Below the pieces are notes generated by a model. That model ran no database searches. It was not told the origin of the DNA and was given only the letters and a program-made list of their open reading frames with translations. A DNA stretch of 64,000 nucleotides from contig JANQQL010000025.1 in assembly GCA_028289345.1 (NCBI GenBank), forward strand, positions 372,001 to 436,000. The letters run 5' to 3'. Position numbers and translations under genes: made by a program. Positions 26,805-35,489 of the stretch are shown here, one piece after another; positions within the stretch are counted from its first letter, which is position 1, and every line of letters starts with the position of its first letter. Source of the DNA: Planctomycetota bacterium. GTDB lineage: Bacteria; Planctomycetota; B15-G4; SIAN01.

Positions 26805-28670
26805 CTACTTCGCGGCCGGCTCCGAAACGTCGCGATCGGTGCACACCCGATTGCGCCCGCTTTCCTTGGCCTGGTACAGGGCCTCGTCGGCGGCTTTCAG
26901 GAGGGTGCTGGGGTCGGCGGTTTCGGATCCCCGCTGGGAGACGCCGAAAGATGCGGTGACACTGCCCTGGAAGGCCTCGGACTCGATTCGGTGAGACTCG
27001 AGGCCGGCGCGGACTCGCTCCCCACACTGGGCCGCCTGATCCCGGTTGGTGTTCGGCAGGATGATGACGAACTCTTCGCCGCCTAGTCGGCAGACCAGGT
27101 CTTCCGGTCGACAAACGGCGCGGAAGGCGGCCGCGGTTTCTTGCAGCACCAGGTCCCCGACGTCGTGACCATAGGTGTCGTTGAAGCTCTTGAACTTGTC
27201 GATGTCGGCCATGATCAGGGACAGCGGCTCGTCTTGCTGCCAGAGCTGCTCCATCTGCTCCATGGCGAAGCGGCGGTTGGGAAGACCTGTCAATGCATCG
27301 GTGTACGAGGCCTTCATCAGCTTGCGATTCTCGACCCCCAGGGCGGCCACCCGTCGTTGTGCCTGTTCGGAGGCTTGGTTGCGGCGCTCGGCCACCTTTT
27401 GTCCAGATCGAACCCGGGCCAGGAGTTGCGCAGGATTCACCGGGCGAAACACGACGTCGTCAGCACCGGCTTCGAAGGCGTCGTCCGCGGCCTCCCCTTC
27501 GGGAGCGACCACCAGAATCAGGAACGTGGCCTGGCCTGCTTCGTAGCCCCTGAGCGTCTCGCAGAGTTCCTGGCCGGAAGTCTGTAGCGAAGTCAAATCG
27601 AGAATGACGACCGGCGGAGTGTGAGCGACGGCTCCACGCATCGCTTCCTGGTCGTTCTTGGCCACGACGACTTGGTATCCAGCTTCGCGCACCTTGGCAA
27701 GCGCGGTGGACTCGAGGTCTTGGTCGCTGGAGATCAGCAGCACGGTGGACTCGCTGGAGGCTGGTTCGTCCGCGCCCTGTTGGTAGAGGCCCGGAACGGT
27801 CGGAGTTTCGACGTCGAGCATCTTTCCCCAGCGACGCCATTCGTCGGACACTTGGCTCCAAAGCTCTTCGAGTCGTTCGGGATCCCAACGCAGGAACAGA
27901 TTCAGCAACTGATTCACTTCCGTGGGGTTCTCGGGTTCGTTCTGACCCTTGACGAAAGCCGAGGCAATGGACGACGCGACCTGGAGTACTTCGTTCAATC
28001 CCGGCTTGTCGCGATCCGGATCTTTGGCCTTCACCTTCTCATGATCCACTGCGCGCACGGCCTTGATCAGCTTGTCGGAAAGTCCCCATTCCCGAAGCAG
28101 GCATGAGGTGACGGCGGAGTGATCGATGCCGAATCGCTCATCTTCGGCGGTCCGCAGAGCGGCCGCATCACCAGCAGCGTTCTCATTGAGAACTTCTGCG
28201 TAGTCCTCGGGATGGACGGTGGCCAGAGCCAGGGAGCCAATCTTGCTGAGCAAGCCGCCGACAAACATCTCTGCGGGGACTCCGACACGAAACCACTTGC
28301 ACAGTGTTTGCGCCGCCAAGCCACGAGCCAGGGACTCGGACCAACATTGCGCGTAGTCGAAGCCCTGACATGCACCCTGTCGGTTTCCGGAGATCAGAGA
28401 AAAGCCCAGGGCCACGCTGCGCACCGTGCGAATCCCGAGACGCATGGCGGCATCGTTGACCGTCGAAACGGCCGTTCCTCCCCCGGCGGCAGCGGAGTTG
28501 GCGAGCTGCAGAATGCGACCCGTCAACGCCGGGTCGGCCTGCAGGGTGGTCGCGATCTCTCCTACGGAGCAGTCGTCGTTCTGGGTGAGTCGTAGAATCT
28601 CGACACCAACCCCGGAAGGGGACGGCAAGCGCCCCGTGTCTTTCAGTTCGTCGAAGGAGGGGTGCAGCAT
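26805..28670 (-). CDS. HDOD, receiver-like and GGDEF regulator
   Basis: 621 residues. An HDOD domain (about 10-210) is followed by a receiver-like domain (about 300-420) and a GGDEF domain (about 460-615). The cyclase site is GGEEF, and RPED five residues before it is a canonical inhibitory site, so it is probably an active diguanylate cyclase with product feedback. The receiver keeps Asp in VILDLTS, but the conserved Lys is replaced (FRPVN), so phosphorylation is doubtful. It is transcribed away from the selenoneine cluster across a 208-base gap. The start at 28670 is the first Met of the HDOD fold. Confidence 0.9.
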   Translation of the reverse strand: MLHPSFDELKDTGRLPSPSGVGVEILRLTQNDDCSVGEIATTLQADPALTGRILQLANSAAAGGGTAVSTVNDAAMRLGIRTVRSVALGFSLISGNRQGACQGFDYAQCWSESLARGLAAQTLCKWFRVGVPAEMFVGGLLSKIGSLALATVHPEDYAEVLNENAAGDAAALRTAEDERFGIDHSAVTSCLLREWGLSDKLIKAVRAVDHEKVKAKDPDRDKPGLNEVLQVASSIASAFVKGQNEPENPTEVNQLLNLFLRWDPERLEELWSQVSDEWRRWGKMLDVETPTVPGLYQQGADEPASSESTVLLISSDQDLESTALAKVREAGYQVVVAKNDQEAMRGAVAHTPPVVILDLTSLQTSGQELCETLRGYEAGQATFLILVVAPEGEAADDAFEAGADDVVFRPVNPAQLLARVRSGQKVAERRNQASEQAQRRVAALGVENRKLMKASYTDALTGLPNRRFAMEQMEQLWQQDEPLSLIMADIDKFKSFNDTYGHDVGDLVLQETAAAFRAVCRPEDLVCRLGGEEFVIILPNTNRDQAAQCGERVRAGLESHRIESEAFQGSVTASFGVSQRGSETADPSTLLKAADEALYQAKESGRNRVCTDRDVSEPAAK

Positions 28671-28787
28671 GGGAGAAGCCACCTCAATGTACGGGCAAGC
28701 CAAAAACCAAGCTTCCCGGCGGTGAAAGTGATGCGGTAGTGGGCTCATCGACAGAGATTCGAGCCACCTGGAGGCTCCCGACGCTTT

Positions 28788-28820
28788 GCAATGGGTATTG
28801 TCCCCTACGATTACCATTGC
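28788..28820. promoter_or_regulatory. Dyad upstream of senA
   Basis: GCAATGGGTA (28788-28797) and TACCATTGC (28812-28820) are inverse apart from one inserted base, with a 14-base centre. The dyad lies about 60 bases before the senA start, in the gap shared with the divergent HDOD-GGDEF gene. A second small dyad, CCGGAA/TTCCGG, lies at 28837-28853. This is a candidate operator; no regulator is identified. Confidence 0.4.
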
Positions 28821-28878
28821 CTTCCTAGAGACTAGTCCGGAAGAGCTTTCCGGGGGGTCCGAGAGACAACGACTGAAG

Positions 28879-30177
28879 ATGGAGCCCGCCGCGCCAAGCC
28901 GTGAGGAGCTGAGGGAGTGGGTCCTAGGTGCACGGCAATGGACCCTGGACTGCCTCGCCACTCATCCCGACGACGAACTTCACGTTCCGTGCGTCGAAAT
29001 CCTCAATCCCCCTCTTTGGGAAGTGGGTCACGTAGCTTGGTTCCAAGAGAAGTGGGTTCTGCGCCATCGGGCCGGGCATCGGGCGTTGCGAAAGGAGGGG
29101 GACCGTGTGTTCGATTCGGCGGCGGTGTTTCATGACGCCCGCTGGGAAAACTTGCTGCCGTCACGGGAAGAGACCATCGCCTATTTGAAAAGGACGAGGG
29201 ATCGAACCTTGCAGCGAATCGAAGATTCGTCCTTCGATGACGAGGACCGGTACTTCGTCATGCTCTCGGTGTTTCACGAAGACATGCACGCCGAGGCATT
29301 GATCGCGGCGCGACAGATTTGCGGGCGTTCGTTGCCGAGTCCTTGGTGCTCCGCGCCGGTGCACGCTGCTCCCGTCGAGGAGCCGTTGGCTTCGGAAGAA
29401 GTCGAAATCCCGGCGGGAACGTACTGGGTGGGGGCTCCGCGCTCGTTGCCTTTTGCATTCGACAATGAGAAGTGGGCCCATCCGGTGAAGCTTTCTGCGT
29501 TCCGGATGGATGGTTCCCCGGTTCGCCAGGAACAGTTCCTGCAGTTCGTCGAATCGGGTGGCTATCAAGAAGGGCGCTGGTGGAGTGAGGCGGGCCTTCG
29601 GTGGAAGGAAGCCGAAGACGCCACGGCGCCCGCTTATTGGATCGCGGAACCGAACGCCGGTTGGTCCATGCGTTGGTTCGATCAGCAGATCCCTCTGAGT
29701 CCGCGCCATCCAGTGATGAACGTGAATTGGTTCGAAGCGGAGGCCTACTGTCGTTGGGCCGGGAGGCGACTGCCGACCGAGTTCGAGTGGGAAGTGGCGG
29801 CCTCGTGGGCGGGAGACCACGCCGAGCCACGAGTGTTTCCTTGGGGCCACGGGACTCCGACGGCCGAGACGGCGTGCTTGGAGAGCACCGGTCCCGTGTC
29901 CGCGATGGCCCATGCCCAAGGGGACAGCGCGGCGGGTTGCCGTCAAATGATCGGAGGGGTGTGGGAATGGACATCCAGTCCGTTTCGACCCTACCCTGAG
30001 TTTGTTTGCGATCCCTACAAGGAGTATTCCGAGCCATGGTTTGACAGCCACTTCGTGTTGCGAGGTGGGTCCTGGGCGACGCGCCGACGCCTGATTCGAA
30101 ACTCCTGGCGCAACTTCTATTTGCCTCACCGCCGTGACCTGTGGACCGGCTTTCGAACTTGCGCCCTCGATCCATGA
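28879..30177 (+). CDS. senA: Selenoneine synthase SenA (EgtB-like iron sulfoxide-synthase family)
   Basis: 432 residues. An N-terminal DinB-like helical domain carries the iron-binding histidines: HVAWFQEKW near residue 55, and HEDMHAEA near 138 (HX3HXE). The C-terminal half is a formylglycine-generating-enzyme-like domain with RLPTEFEWEVAA, GGVWEWTSS and VLRGGSWAT. EgtB-family enzymes join hercynine to a sulfur donor; SenA instead uses a selenosugar and gives selenoneine. I chose SenA because the next gene, overlapping by four bases (ATGA), encodes a SenB-type protein. If that context misleads, it would be an ergothioneine-type EgtB. Confidence 0.83.
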   Translation: MEPAAPSREELREWVLGARQWTLDCLATHPDDELHVPCVEILNPPLWEVGHVAWFQEKWVLRHRAGHRALRKEGDRVFDSAAVFHDARWENLLPSREETIAYLKRTRDRTLQRIEDSSFDDEDRYFVMLSVFHEDMHAEALIAARQICGRSLPSPWCSAPVHAAPVEEPLASEEVEIPAGTYWVGAPRSLPFAFDNEKWAHPVKLSAFRMDGSPVRQEQFLQFVESGGYQEGRWWSEAGLRWKEAEDATAPAYWIAEPNAGWSMRWFDQQIPLSPRHPVMNVNWFEAEAYCRWAGRRLPTEFEWEVAASWAGDHAEPRVFPWGHGTPTAETACLESTGPVSAMAHAQGDSAAGCRQMIGGVWEWTSSPFRPYPEFVCDPYKEYSEPWFDSHFVLRGGSWATRRRLIRNSWRNFYLPHRRDLWTGFRTCALDP

Positions 30178-31154
30178 AGCTGTGTTTGATCACGCCGGCG
30201 TCTCGTGGCTCCCGTCGGGGCAATCGCATCACCGCCTTGCGGTGGCGGCGGATCTTGCGTCAGCTTGGCCATGACGTCGCGGTCTTGGATCGCTACCAAG
30301 GGGGCGCCTATGAAGCTGGCATCGTCCTGCATGCAAGGCGCGGCGCCGAGTCACTCAGCGCTTTGCGCGGCGCCAAGCCGCCGATTCCGGTCATCCTTGC
30401 TCTGACCGGAACGGACCTGTACCAAGACTTGCCTCGCGGAGACGAGGTGGCATGGAACAGCGTGTGGCAAGCTCAGCGCTTGGTCGTTCTTCATCCCGCC
30501 GCTCTCGACGAGCTCCCGGGAGAGGTGCACGAGAAGACGCGAGTGATTGTTCAGTCCGCGGCCGAGGTTCCGCGAGTCCCTCCCCATCCCAGCCGGTTCG
30601 ACGTTGCCGTGGTCGGTCACTTGCGGGAAGTGAAAGACCCTTTTCGCACGGCGCACGCGGTGCGCCGACTTCCTGCGGATTCAAGAATTCACGTACTGCA
30701 TGCCGGGGAAGCAATGGACGAATCCATGCGCGCCCGTGCGGAACAGGAAACGCGAGAGAATCCCCGCTATGAATGGCTCGGAGAGATTTCGCGGAGCAAA
30801 GTTCGGAAACTCCTGGCATCCAGCCAGTTACTGGTGCTGTCCTCAAAGATGGAAGGCGGTGCCAACGTCATCTCCGAAGCGGTCATGGCAGACACGCCGA
30901 TCCTGTCGACGAAGATTTCTGGCTCGACGGGGTTGTTGGGCATCAGCTACCCTGGATTGTTCCGCGTCGGAGATACCGAGGCGTTGACCGCGCTGTTGTC
31001 GAGAGCCGAGACCGACCCGCTGTTTCTCGAGACTCTTCGTCAAAGGTGTCGCGAAGTCCGATCCCTCTTCGATCCAGCCCACGAGCAGGTCCACTGGCGA
31101 CAGCTGCTGAGTGAAATCCGAGATCTCGATGGCGAGCCCGATTCCCCAAGGTGA
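30174..31154 (+). CDS. senB: Selenosugar synthase SenB (TIGR04348-type glycosyltransferase)
   Basis: 326 residues with a GT-B fold. The start KLCLITPASRGSRRGNRITA followed by LRWRRILRQLGHDV, the middle LALTGTDLYQDL and the C-terminal SKMEGGANVISEAV match the TIGR04348 group, to which SenB belongs. SenB uses a UDP-sugar and selenophosphate to make a seleno-sugar that SenA consumes. Its ATG overlaps the senA stop and its end overlaps egtD, so the three are one operon. No selD/senC gene is in the window, so selenophosphate must come from elsewhere. Confidence 0.85.
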   Translation: MKLCLITPASRGSRRGNRITALRWRRILRQLGHDVAVLDRYQGGAYEAGIVLHARRGAESLSALRGAKPPIPVILALTGTDLYQDLPRGDEVAWNSVWQAQRLVVLHPAALDELPGEVHEKTRVIVQSAAEVPRVPPHPSRFDVAVVGHLREVKDPFRTAHAVRRLPADSRIHVLHAGEAMDESMRARAEQETRENPRYEWLGEISRSKVRKLLASSQLLVLSSKMEGGANVISEAVMADTPILSTKISGSTGLLGISYPGLFRVGDTEALTALLSRAETDPLFLETLRQRCREVRSLFDPAHEQVHWRQLLSEIRDLDGEPDSPR

Positions 31155-32121
31155 TTTTGAACTCCGTGAGCTCCCTCGTCCTGGGGAGAAAACCTTCGCC
31201 GAAAGTGTTCGAGAGGGGCTCACGACGCATCCCAAGTCGCTCCCTTGTCGCTACTTGTACGACGCAGAAGGATCACGGCTGTTCGATGCGATCTGCGAAC
31301 TTCCGGAGTATTACCCGACACGGACCGAGGCCGGGATCTTGCGCTCCTATGTCGGGGAGCTGGTGGACCGGTGTGCCCCGGAGTCCGTCGTGGTGGAACT
31401 CGGCAGCGGGAGTTCCATCAAAACCGAGATCCTTCTCGAGGAGTTTCTCCGGCGACGCGGTTCGTTGGAGTACGAGCCCATCGATGTTTCCCGCAGCGCG
31501 TTGGAAGACAGTGGCCGGCGATTGATGGATCGATTCTCCGGTTTGTGGGTTCGAGCGATCGTTGCCGAGTACTTGCCAGGACTCCAAGAGGTCGTCCCGA
31601 AGCAAACCAAACTGGTGACCTGGTTGGGTTCCAGCGTTGGGAACTTCGATCGTCCTGGAGCGATCAGTTTTCTGAAGCAGGTGCGGGCCGTGATGTCCGA
31701 CGCGGACCGGTTCCTCCTGGGCGTGGATCGACGCAAGGACAAGAGGGTCCTGGAAGCTGCCTACGACGATGCCCAAGGGGTGACCGCGGCGTTCAACAAG
31801 AACTTGTTGGCGCGTATCAACCGAGAGCTCGGAGGCAACTTCCGTCTGGAAGACTTCTCTCATCGGGCCCGGTACTTGGAAGACGACGGTCGGGTTTGTC
31901 TGCACTTGATCAGCGAGACGAAGCAGTCCGTGACCATCGAATCCCTCGGGCTCGAGTTGCTTTTCGAGGAAGGGGAAGCGATTCATACCGAAGACTCCTA
32001 CAAGTACTCGCCGGACGAGATCATCGCTTTGGCCTCGGCCGCCGGTTTCGAGGTCGAGCGCGACTGGACCGATGAGCAACAGTGGTTTTCGGTTTGTTTG
32101 CTGAAACCCGCGTCGCGCTGA
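31129..32121 (+). CDS. egtD: L-histidine N-alpha-methyltransferase
   Basis: 330 residues. EgtD trimethylates the alpha-amino group of histidine with SAM to give hercynine. Family marks are RYLYDAEGSRLFDAI, LPEYYPTRTEAGIL, the SAM loop VELGSGSSIKT and WLGSSVGNF. ATG 31129 places the start 26 bases inside senB; GTG 31111 is an in-frame alternative. Its position after senA and senB supplies SenA's second substrate within the same transcript. Confidence 0.94.
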   Translation: MASPIPQGDFELRELPRPGEKTFAESVREGLTTHPKSLPCRYLYDAEGSRLFDAICELPEYYPTRTEAGILRSYVGELVDRCAPESVVVELGSGSSIKTEILLEEFLRRRGSLEYEPIDVSRSALEDSGRRLMDRFSGLWVRAIVAEYLPGLQEVVPKQTKLVTWLGSSVGNFDRPGAISFLKQVRAVMSDADRFLLGVDRRKDKRVLEAAYDDAQGVTAAFNKNLLARINRELGGNFRLEDFSHRARYLEDDGRVCLHLISETKQSVTIESLGLELLFEEGEAIHTEDSYKYSPDEIIALASAAGFEVERDWTDEQQWFSVCLLKPASR

Positions 32122-32541
32122 TCGGTTCCTGCCGGCGACCAGGTGCGAGGATGCACGGCTGCCATCGAGGGACTCCGCTGGATGGCATGGTCTGTGGGGC
32201 CATTCGAGTCTGAGTCGGCGAGTCGCGCCGCCAGCCATGCGCTGGTGTCGGCTCCTTGACGGCGGCTCGGGGCAGGACTTGATTGACCTCAGGCCGGGTC
32301 TCGGCCGAGAATGGCGTTCGCAGGAAGTCGTGCCATGGGCCGGTCGATCGCGGACCGGGAAAGTTCGGAACGCCACGGGACTCCGTCTCCCTGGCAGCCG
32401 GCGAGTGGTCGACGGGAATTCCGCGGAAGCCGTCTGCAATTGGTTGACCGTGGACGCGACGAAACTGCGACCGCCCACGGGAACATTTCCGTACGGCAAG
32501 AATGAAGCGCATTCACACTCGGCAGTTCGAAGGAGAGAGTC
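32122..32541. other. Intergenic region
   Basis: A 420-base gap after egtD with no reading frame that looks like a gene. It is GC-rich, with scattered short dyads. The only clear signal is the ribosome site AAGGAGAGAG just before 32542. A partial resemblance to the dispersed repeat near 32340 (GGCCGGTCGATCGCGGACC) is too weak to call. Confidence 0.35.
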
Positions 32542-34065
32542 ATGGGGAAGAATCTCATTCTGTGCTTTGACGGGACCGGCAATGAGCCCGCGGACGGGGC
32601 CCAGGACTCCAACTGGCGAGGGGACGTGGAGGACAGCAGTATCTCCAACGTCCTGAAGTTGCACCTCTTGTTTGGCGGAGACTTTGCGGATCAATCGCGG
32701 TTCCACGATCAGTTGAGCCTGTACTACTCGGGCATTGGCACCCATGGCCGCAAGCTCAAGCGCGCATTCAATGCTGCGTTCGCCCCAGAAAACCTGGACG
32801 TCTCTCGCATCCTCGAAGAAGCCATGAAGGATGTGAAGAAACACTGCCAAGACGGTGACCGCTTGTTCTTGTTCGGGTTCAGTCGAGGCGCCGCGCTGTC
32901 GCGCAAGTTCGCGTCTTTGTTGGCCAAGGAGTTTCCCGCGAATCCGCCTGTGGTGCGGTTTGTTGGGGTGTTTGACACGGTCGCCTCCCTCGGCAAGCCC
33001 AACCTTCGTGACAGTGAGCTTCCTGTTTCGGATGTCGTCTTCGAGAACGGCACCATCTCTCCGGTGATCGAAGAAGCGCTCCACCTGTTGGCTCTGGACG
33101 AGCGGCGCAAGGCGTTTCGGCCAACTCTGATGAACAAGGATCCCAGAGTCACGGAAGTTTGGTTCCCAGGGGCGCATTCGGACATCGGGGGCGGGTTCTT
33201 CCGGGATGGCCTCTCGGACGTGGCCTTGCGCTTCATGCTCGATGAGATCGATGGCCGGAATCTGGGGCTTCGCACGCTTTCGCCGACCAAGATTCACTAC
33301 GACGGGCTCAATGCGGGGGATGGGGAAACCCTCCTCGACCTCGAAGACGTCATCATCGAGCCCAACCACTTCGGTCAGGACCACGTGCAGAGCCGCACGC
33401 CGCTGATGTCGCGAATCACCCTTGCGTCACGTCACGTGTACGTGGCGGAACGGGACGAACCGACCCAGGACCCTCCCACCCTTCATCATTCGGTGGCGGA
33501 TCGGATCTTGGGCTCGACAGAGTATCGACCTCGCAATCTGAGGCGCCTCCCACACCGAGTTCTCCATGCCGATGGGTCCGAGCAGTCTTGGGCAGGGTTG
33601 GGGGCGCATTTGCGGCTGGGTTCGCGACTGTTGAAGACCTTGGAGGTGGACGAATCCTATCGGGTTCCCGTGTTCGCCCATCAGAAGTACAACCGCTCGG
33701 GAATCTTGCTCGAACGGGGCGCGAAGTATCGCTTCGAGATCGACGAAGATCAGGTTTGGCGGGATGGCGGCGTCGAATGTGGTCCTCGTGGCTGGAATCG
33801 AGACAGCGTGGAACTCGGGTTCCGAGAGTTCGCCATTCGCCTTCGAGAGAACAACCGGCGCTTTCCGGATGCCGACTGGTTCGAGCTGGTGGCCACGTTG
33901 GACGACAACGACCTCATGAAGTTTCGGGTCCTAGACCACACAAACCGTGGAAATCCGTACTGCCCGCGAGCGAGCGGAGAGTTCTGCCCGTTCGCCAACG
34001 ACGTCATGCGCGACTATTCCGACAACATGGGCCGAGTCCACGTGACGGTGACGCGCATCGAATAG
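32542..34065 (+). CDS. DUF2235 alpha/beta-hydrolase with C-terminal beta domain
   Basis: 507 residues. The first ~310 are DUF2235 (T6SS phospholipase Tle1-like): NLILCFDGTGNEP at the start, the nucleophile elbow FGFSRGAALSRKFA near residue 112, and GAHSDIGGGF near 212. The last ~130 residues form a separate beta-rich domain ending with FANDVMRDYSDNMGRVHVTV, which resembles LecA-like galactose-binding lectins. There is no signal peptide, and no type VI secretion gene is near. The enzyme probably cleaves lipid esters. The lectin comparison is a pattern match and needs a structure search. Confidence 0.8.
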   Translation: MGKNLILCFDGTGNEPADGAQDSNWRGDVEDSSISNVLKLHLLFGGDFADQSRFHDQLSLYYSGIGTHGRKLKRAFNAAFAPENLDVSRILEEAMKDVKKHCQDGDRLFLFGFSRGAALSRKFASLLAKEFPANPPVVRFVGVFDTVASLGKPNLRDSELPVSDVVFENGTISPVIEEALHLLALDERRKAFRPTLMNKDPRVTEVWFPGAHSDIGGGFFRDGLSDVALRFMLDEIDGRNLGLRTLSPTKIHYDGLNAGDGETLLDLEDVIIEPNHFGQDHVQSRTPLMSRITLASRHVYVAERDEPTQDPPTLHHSVADRILGSTEYRPRNLRRLPHRVLHADGSEQSWAGLGAHLRLGSRLLKTLEVDESYRVPVFAHQKYNRSGILLERGAKYRFEIDEDQVWRDGGVECGPRGWNRDSVELGFREFAIRLRENNRRFPDADWFELVATLDDNDLMKFRVLDHTNRGNPYCPRASGEFCPFANDVMRDYSDNMGRVHVTVTRIE

Positions 34066-34101
34066 AGGCCGACCGGTCAAGAGGCAACTCGAGCGCTCGA
34101 C

Positions 34102-34602
34102 TCAGGCCTTTCGTCGAGCGGCCTTCTTCTTTCGAGCCGTGGTCTTACGGGAAACGGTTTTTCGGACCGCTTTCTTTCTCGCCGGTTTCTTCTTCGAGGC
34201 CGCCTTCTTCTTGGAGGGGCCCTTTCGGACTGACTTCTTCTTGCTCACGGGCTTCTTCTTTGACCCGGAGCCCGACGAGGAAGCCAGGGCATGGCTCTCG
34301 TCCAGCCAGTTCTGCCACAGCTTCTTGGGCATCGGCTCGTCGGCGGTGAATCGAGCCGTCACCCAGTGGGTCGAACCGACTTGATAGCGATCGGGTTCTT
34401 TCGCGGCCCACTTGCGGGCTTCCGGGAGCGAGTCCTTCAGCTTGAACATGGCCTTGTACCGACCGCCCTGCATTCCGATGTACAAGAACCCACGGCTAGA
34501 AGCCTTGAAAGAGGTTTGGGTGCAGGCCGTTCCCTTGTCCACGTCGGGATAGCGGCTGGCACGCAAGCGAATCGGCTCGGTCGGGTCTTTGGGCTTGGGC
34601 AT
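34102..34602 (-). CDS. MmcQ/YjbR-like protein with histone-like basic tail
   Basis: 166 residues after GAGGAG at five bases. The first ~105 residues match the MmcQ/YjbR double-psi fold (CTQTSFKASSRGFLYIG, HWVTARF, LWQNWLDESHAL). A Ser/Gly linker and ~55 residues of repeated KKK, RKK and KKAA follow, like the tail of eukaryotic H1 or bacterial histone-H1-like proteins. The tail should bind DNA or RNA non-specifically. The combination suggests a nucleoid-associated or nucleic-acid-targeted protein. The function of the YjbR part is unknown. Confidence 0.8.
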   Translation of the reverse strand: MPKPKDPTEPIRLRASRYPDVDKGTACTQTSFKASSRGFLYIGMQGGRYKAMFKLKDSLPEARKWAAKEPDRYQVGSTHWVTARFTADEPMPKKLWQNWLDESHALASSSGSGSKKKPVSKKKSVRKGPSKKKAASKKKPARKKAVRKTVSRKTTARKKKAARRKA

Positions 34603-34739
34603 GAATGCTCCTCGGGTTGTTCTCGCGAAGGAAGTCGGGGAACCGGTGCGGTGGCGGATGGGTCCTGGAGACTTTCCTCGGGGTGGGAGCGGAACAGCGT
34701 CCGATTCTCCCTCTTCCCGGCCATCACGCAACTCGGGGA

Positions 34740-35489
34740 TCAACCTCCCGACAGGTGCTTGGTGAGGAACCGCGTGATGGCCCGCGCCGAAGCGTCCGGG
34801 GCGCTCTGCAGCATCAGATGGGGGGCTTCGATGACGACCGTTTCCAGAAGTGAGTGTGCGGCAGGCAAGGAATCCGCGAGGACGCGACGAACCAGTCGGT
34901 CGCGGCTCGCGACCAAGTTCAGGACCGGGATCTCCAGGGAGGTGAACTCCCGGGAAACATCCGTCGCCAAGACCTGGCGAAGTCGGAGGGCAATCACCTT
35001 CGGATCCACCGTCCGGAGCGTCGTGCGGACGCGCGAGGCCAAGCCCCTGTCGCCCCCTGCAAGGAGCCAACGAATTGCTGGCACAGAGAATCCCCCTCTC
35101 ACCGTCCATCCGAACACCCCGTGGCGAAGGCTGCGGAGGATCCCAGAGACTGGGGGTGCGACAAACGACGCGCAGAGAATCAGGCCGCGTACCTTGCCGC
35201 GATGGTGCTCGAGAAACTTGATCGCCAACGGCCCGGAGAAGGACTCCGCAAGAATGAAGTCGGGGGGCTCTGCTTCGACTTCTTGGAACACGCGCCGCGT
35301 GAGGTCGTCGTAGCCCAGCCGCTGGGTTCTCGGGAATGCCATCACGTGGGTTCGAATGAACGGTGGAAGGCGCGACAAGAGCGGAGCAAATAGCTCCCCC
35401 GTTCCATCCATTCCCGGCAGGAGCAGAAGTGACGTGTCTTTCGTGGGTTCTCTCGTTCTTGGATCGGCAGTCAAGGGCGTTGAATTCAC
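34740..35489 (-). CDS. Alpha/beta hydrolase
   Basis: 249 residues from a GTG that overlaps the stop of the upstream acetyltransferase by four bases (GTGA); there is no ATG before the conserved LLLLPGMDGTG oxyanion motif. The nucleophile is in AESFSGPLA near residue 95, with an acidic residue in SRDRLV and a His in IEAPHLML. It is a soluble esterase or lipase-like enzyme of unknown substrate. The overlap shows it is co-translated with the GNAT gene. Confidence 0.85.
   Translation of the reverse strand: MNSTPLTADPRTREPTKDTSLLLLPGMDGTGELFAPLLSRLPPFIRTHVMAFPRTQRLGYDDLTRRVFQEVEAEPPDFILAESFSGPLAIKFLEHHRGKVRGLILCASFVAPPVSGILRSLRHGVFGWTVRGGFSVPAIRWLLAGGDRGLASRVRTTLRTVDPKVIALRLRQVLATDVSREFTSLEIPVLNLVASRDRLVRRVLADSLPAAHSLLETVVIEAPHLMLQSAPDASARAITRFLTKHLSGG

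Noticed and set aside
32330..32380. Possible sixth copy of the dispersed repeat
   Set aside because: Only one block matches loosely and the ordered neighbours are missing.
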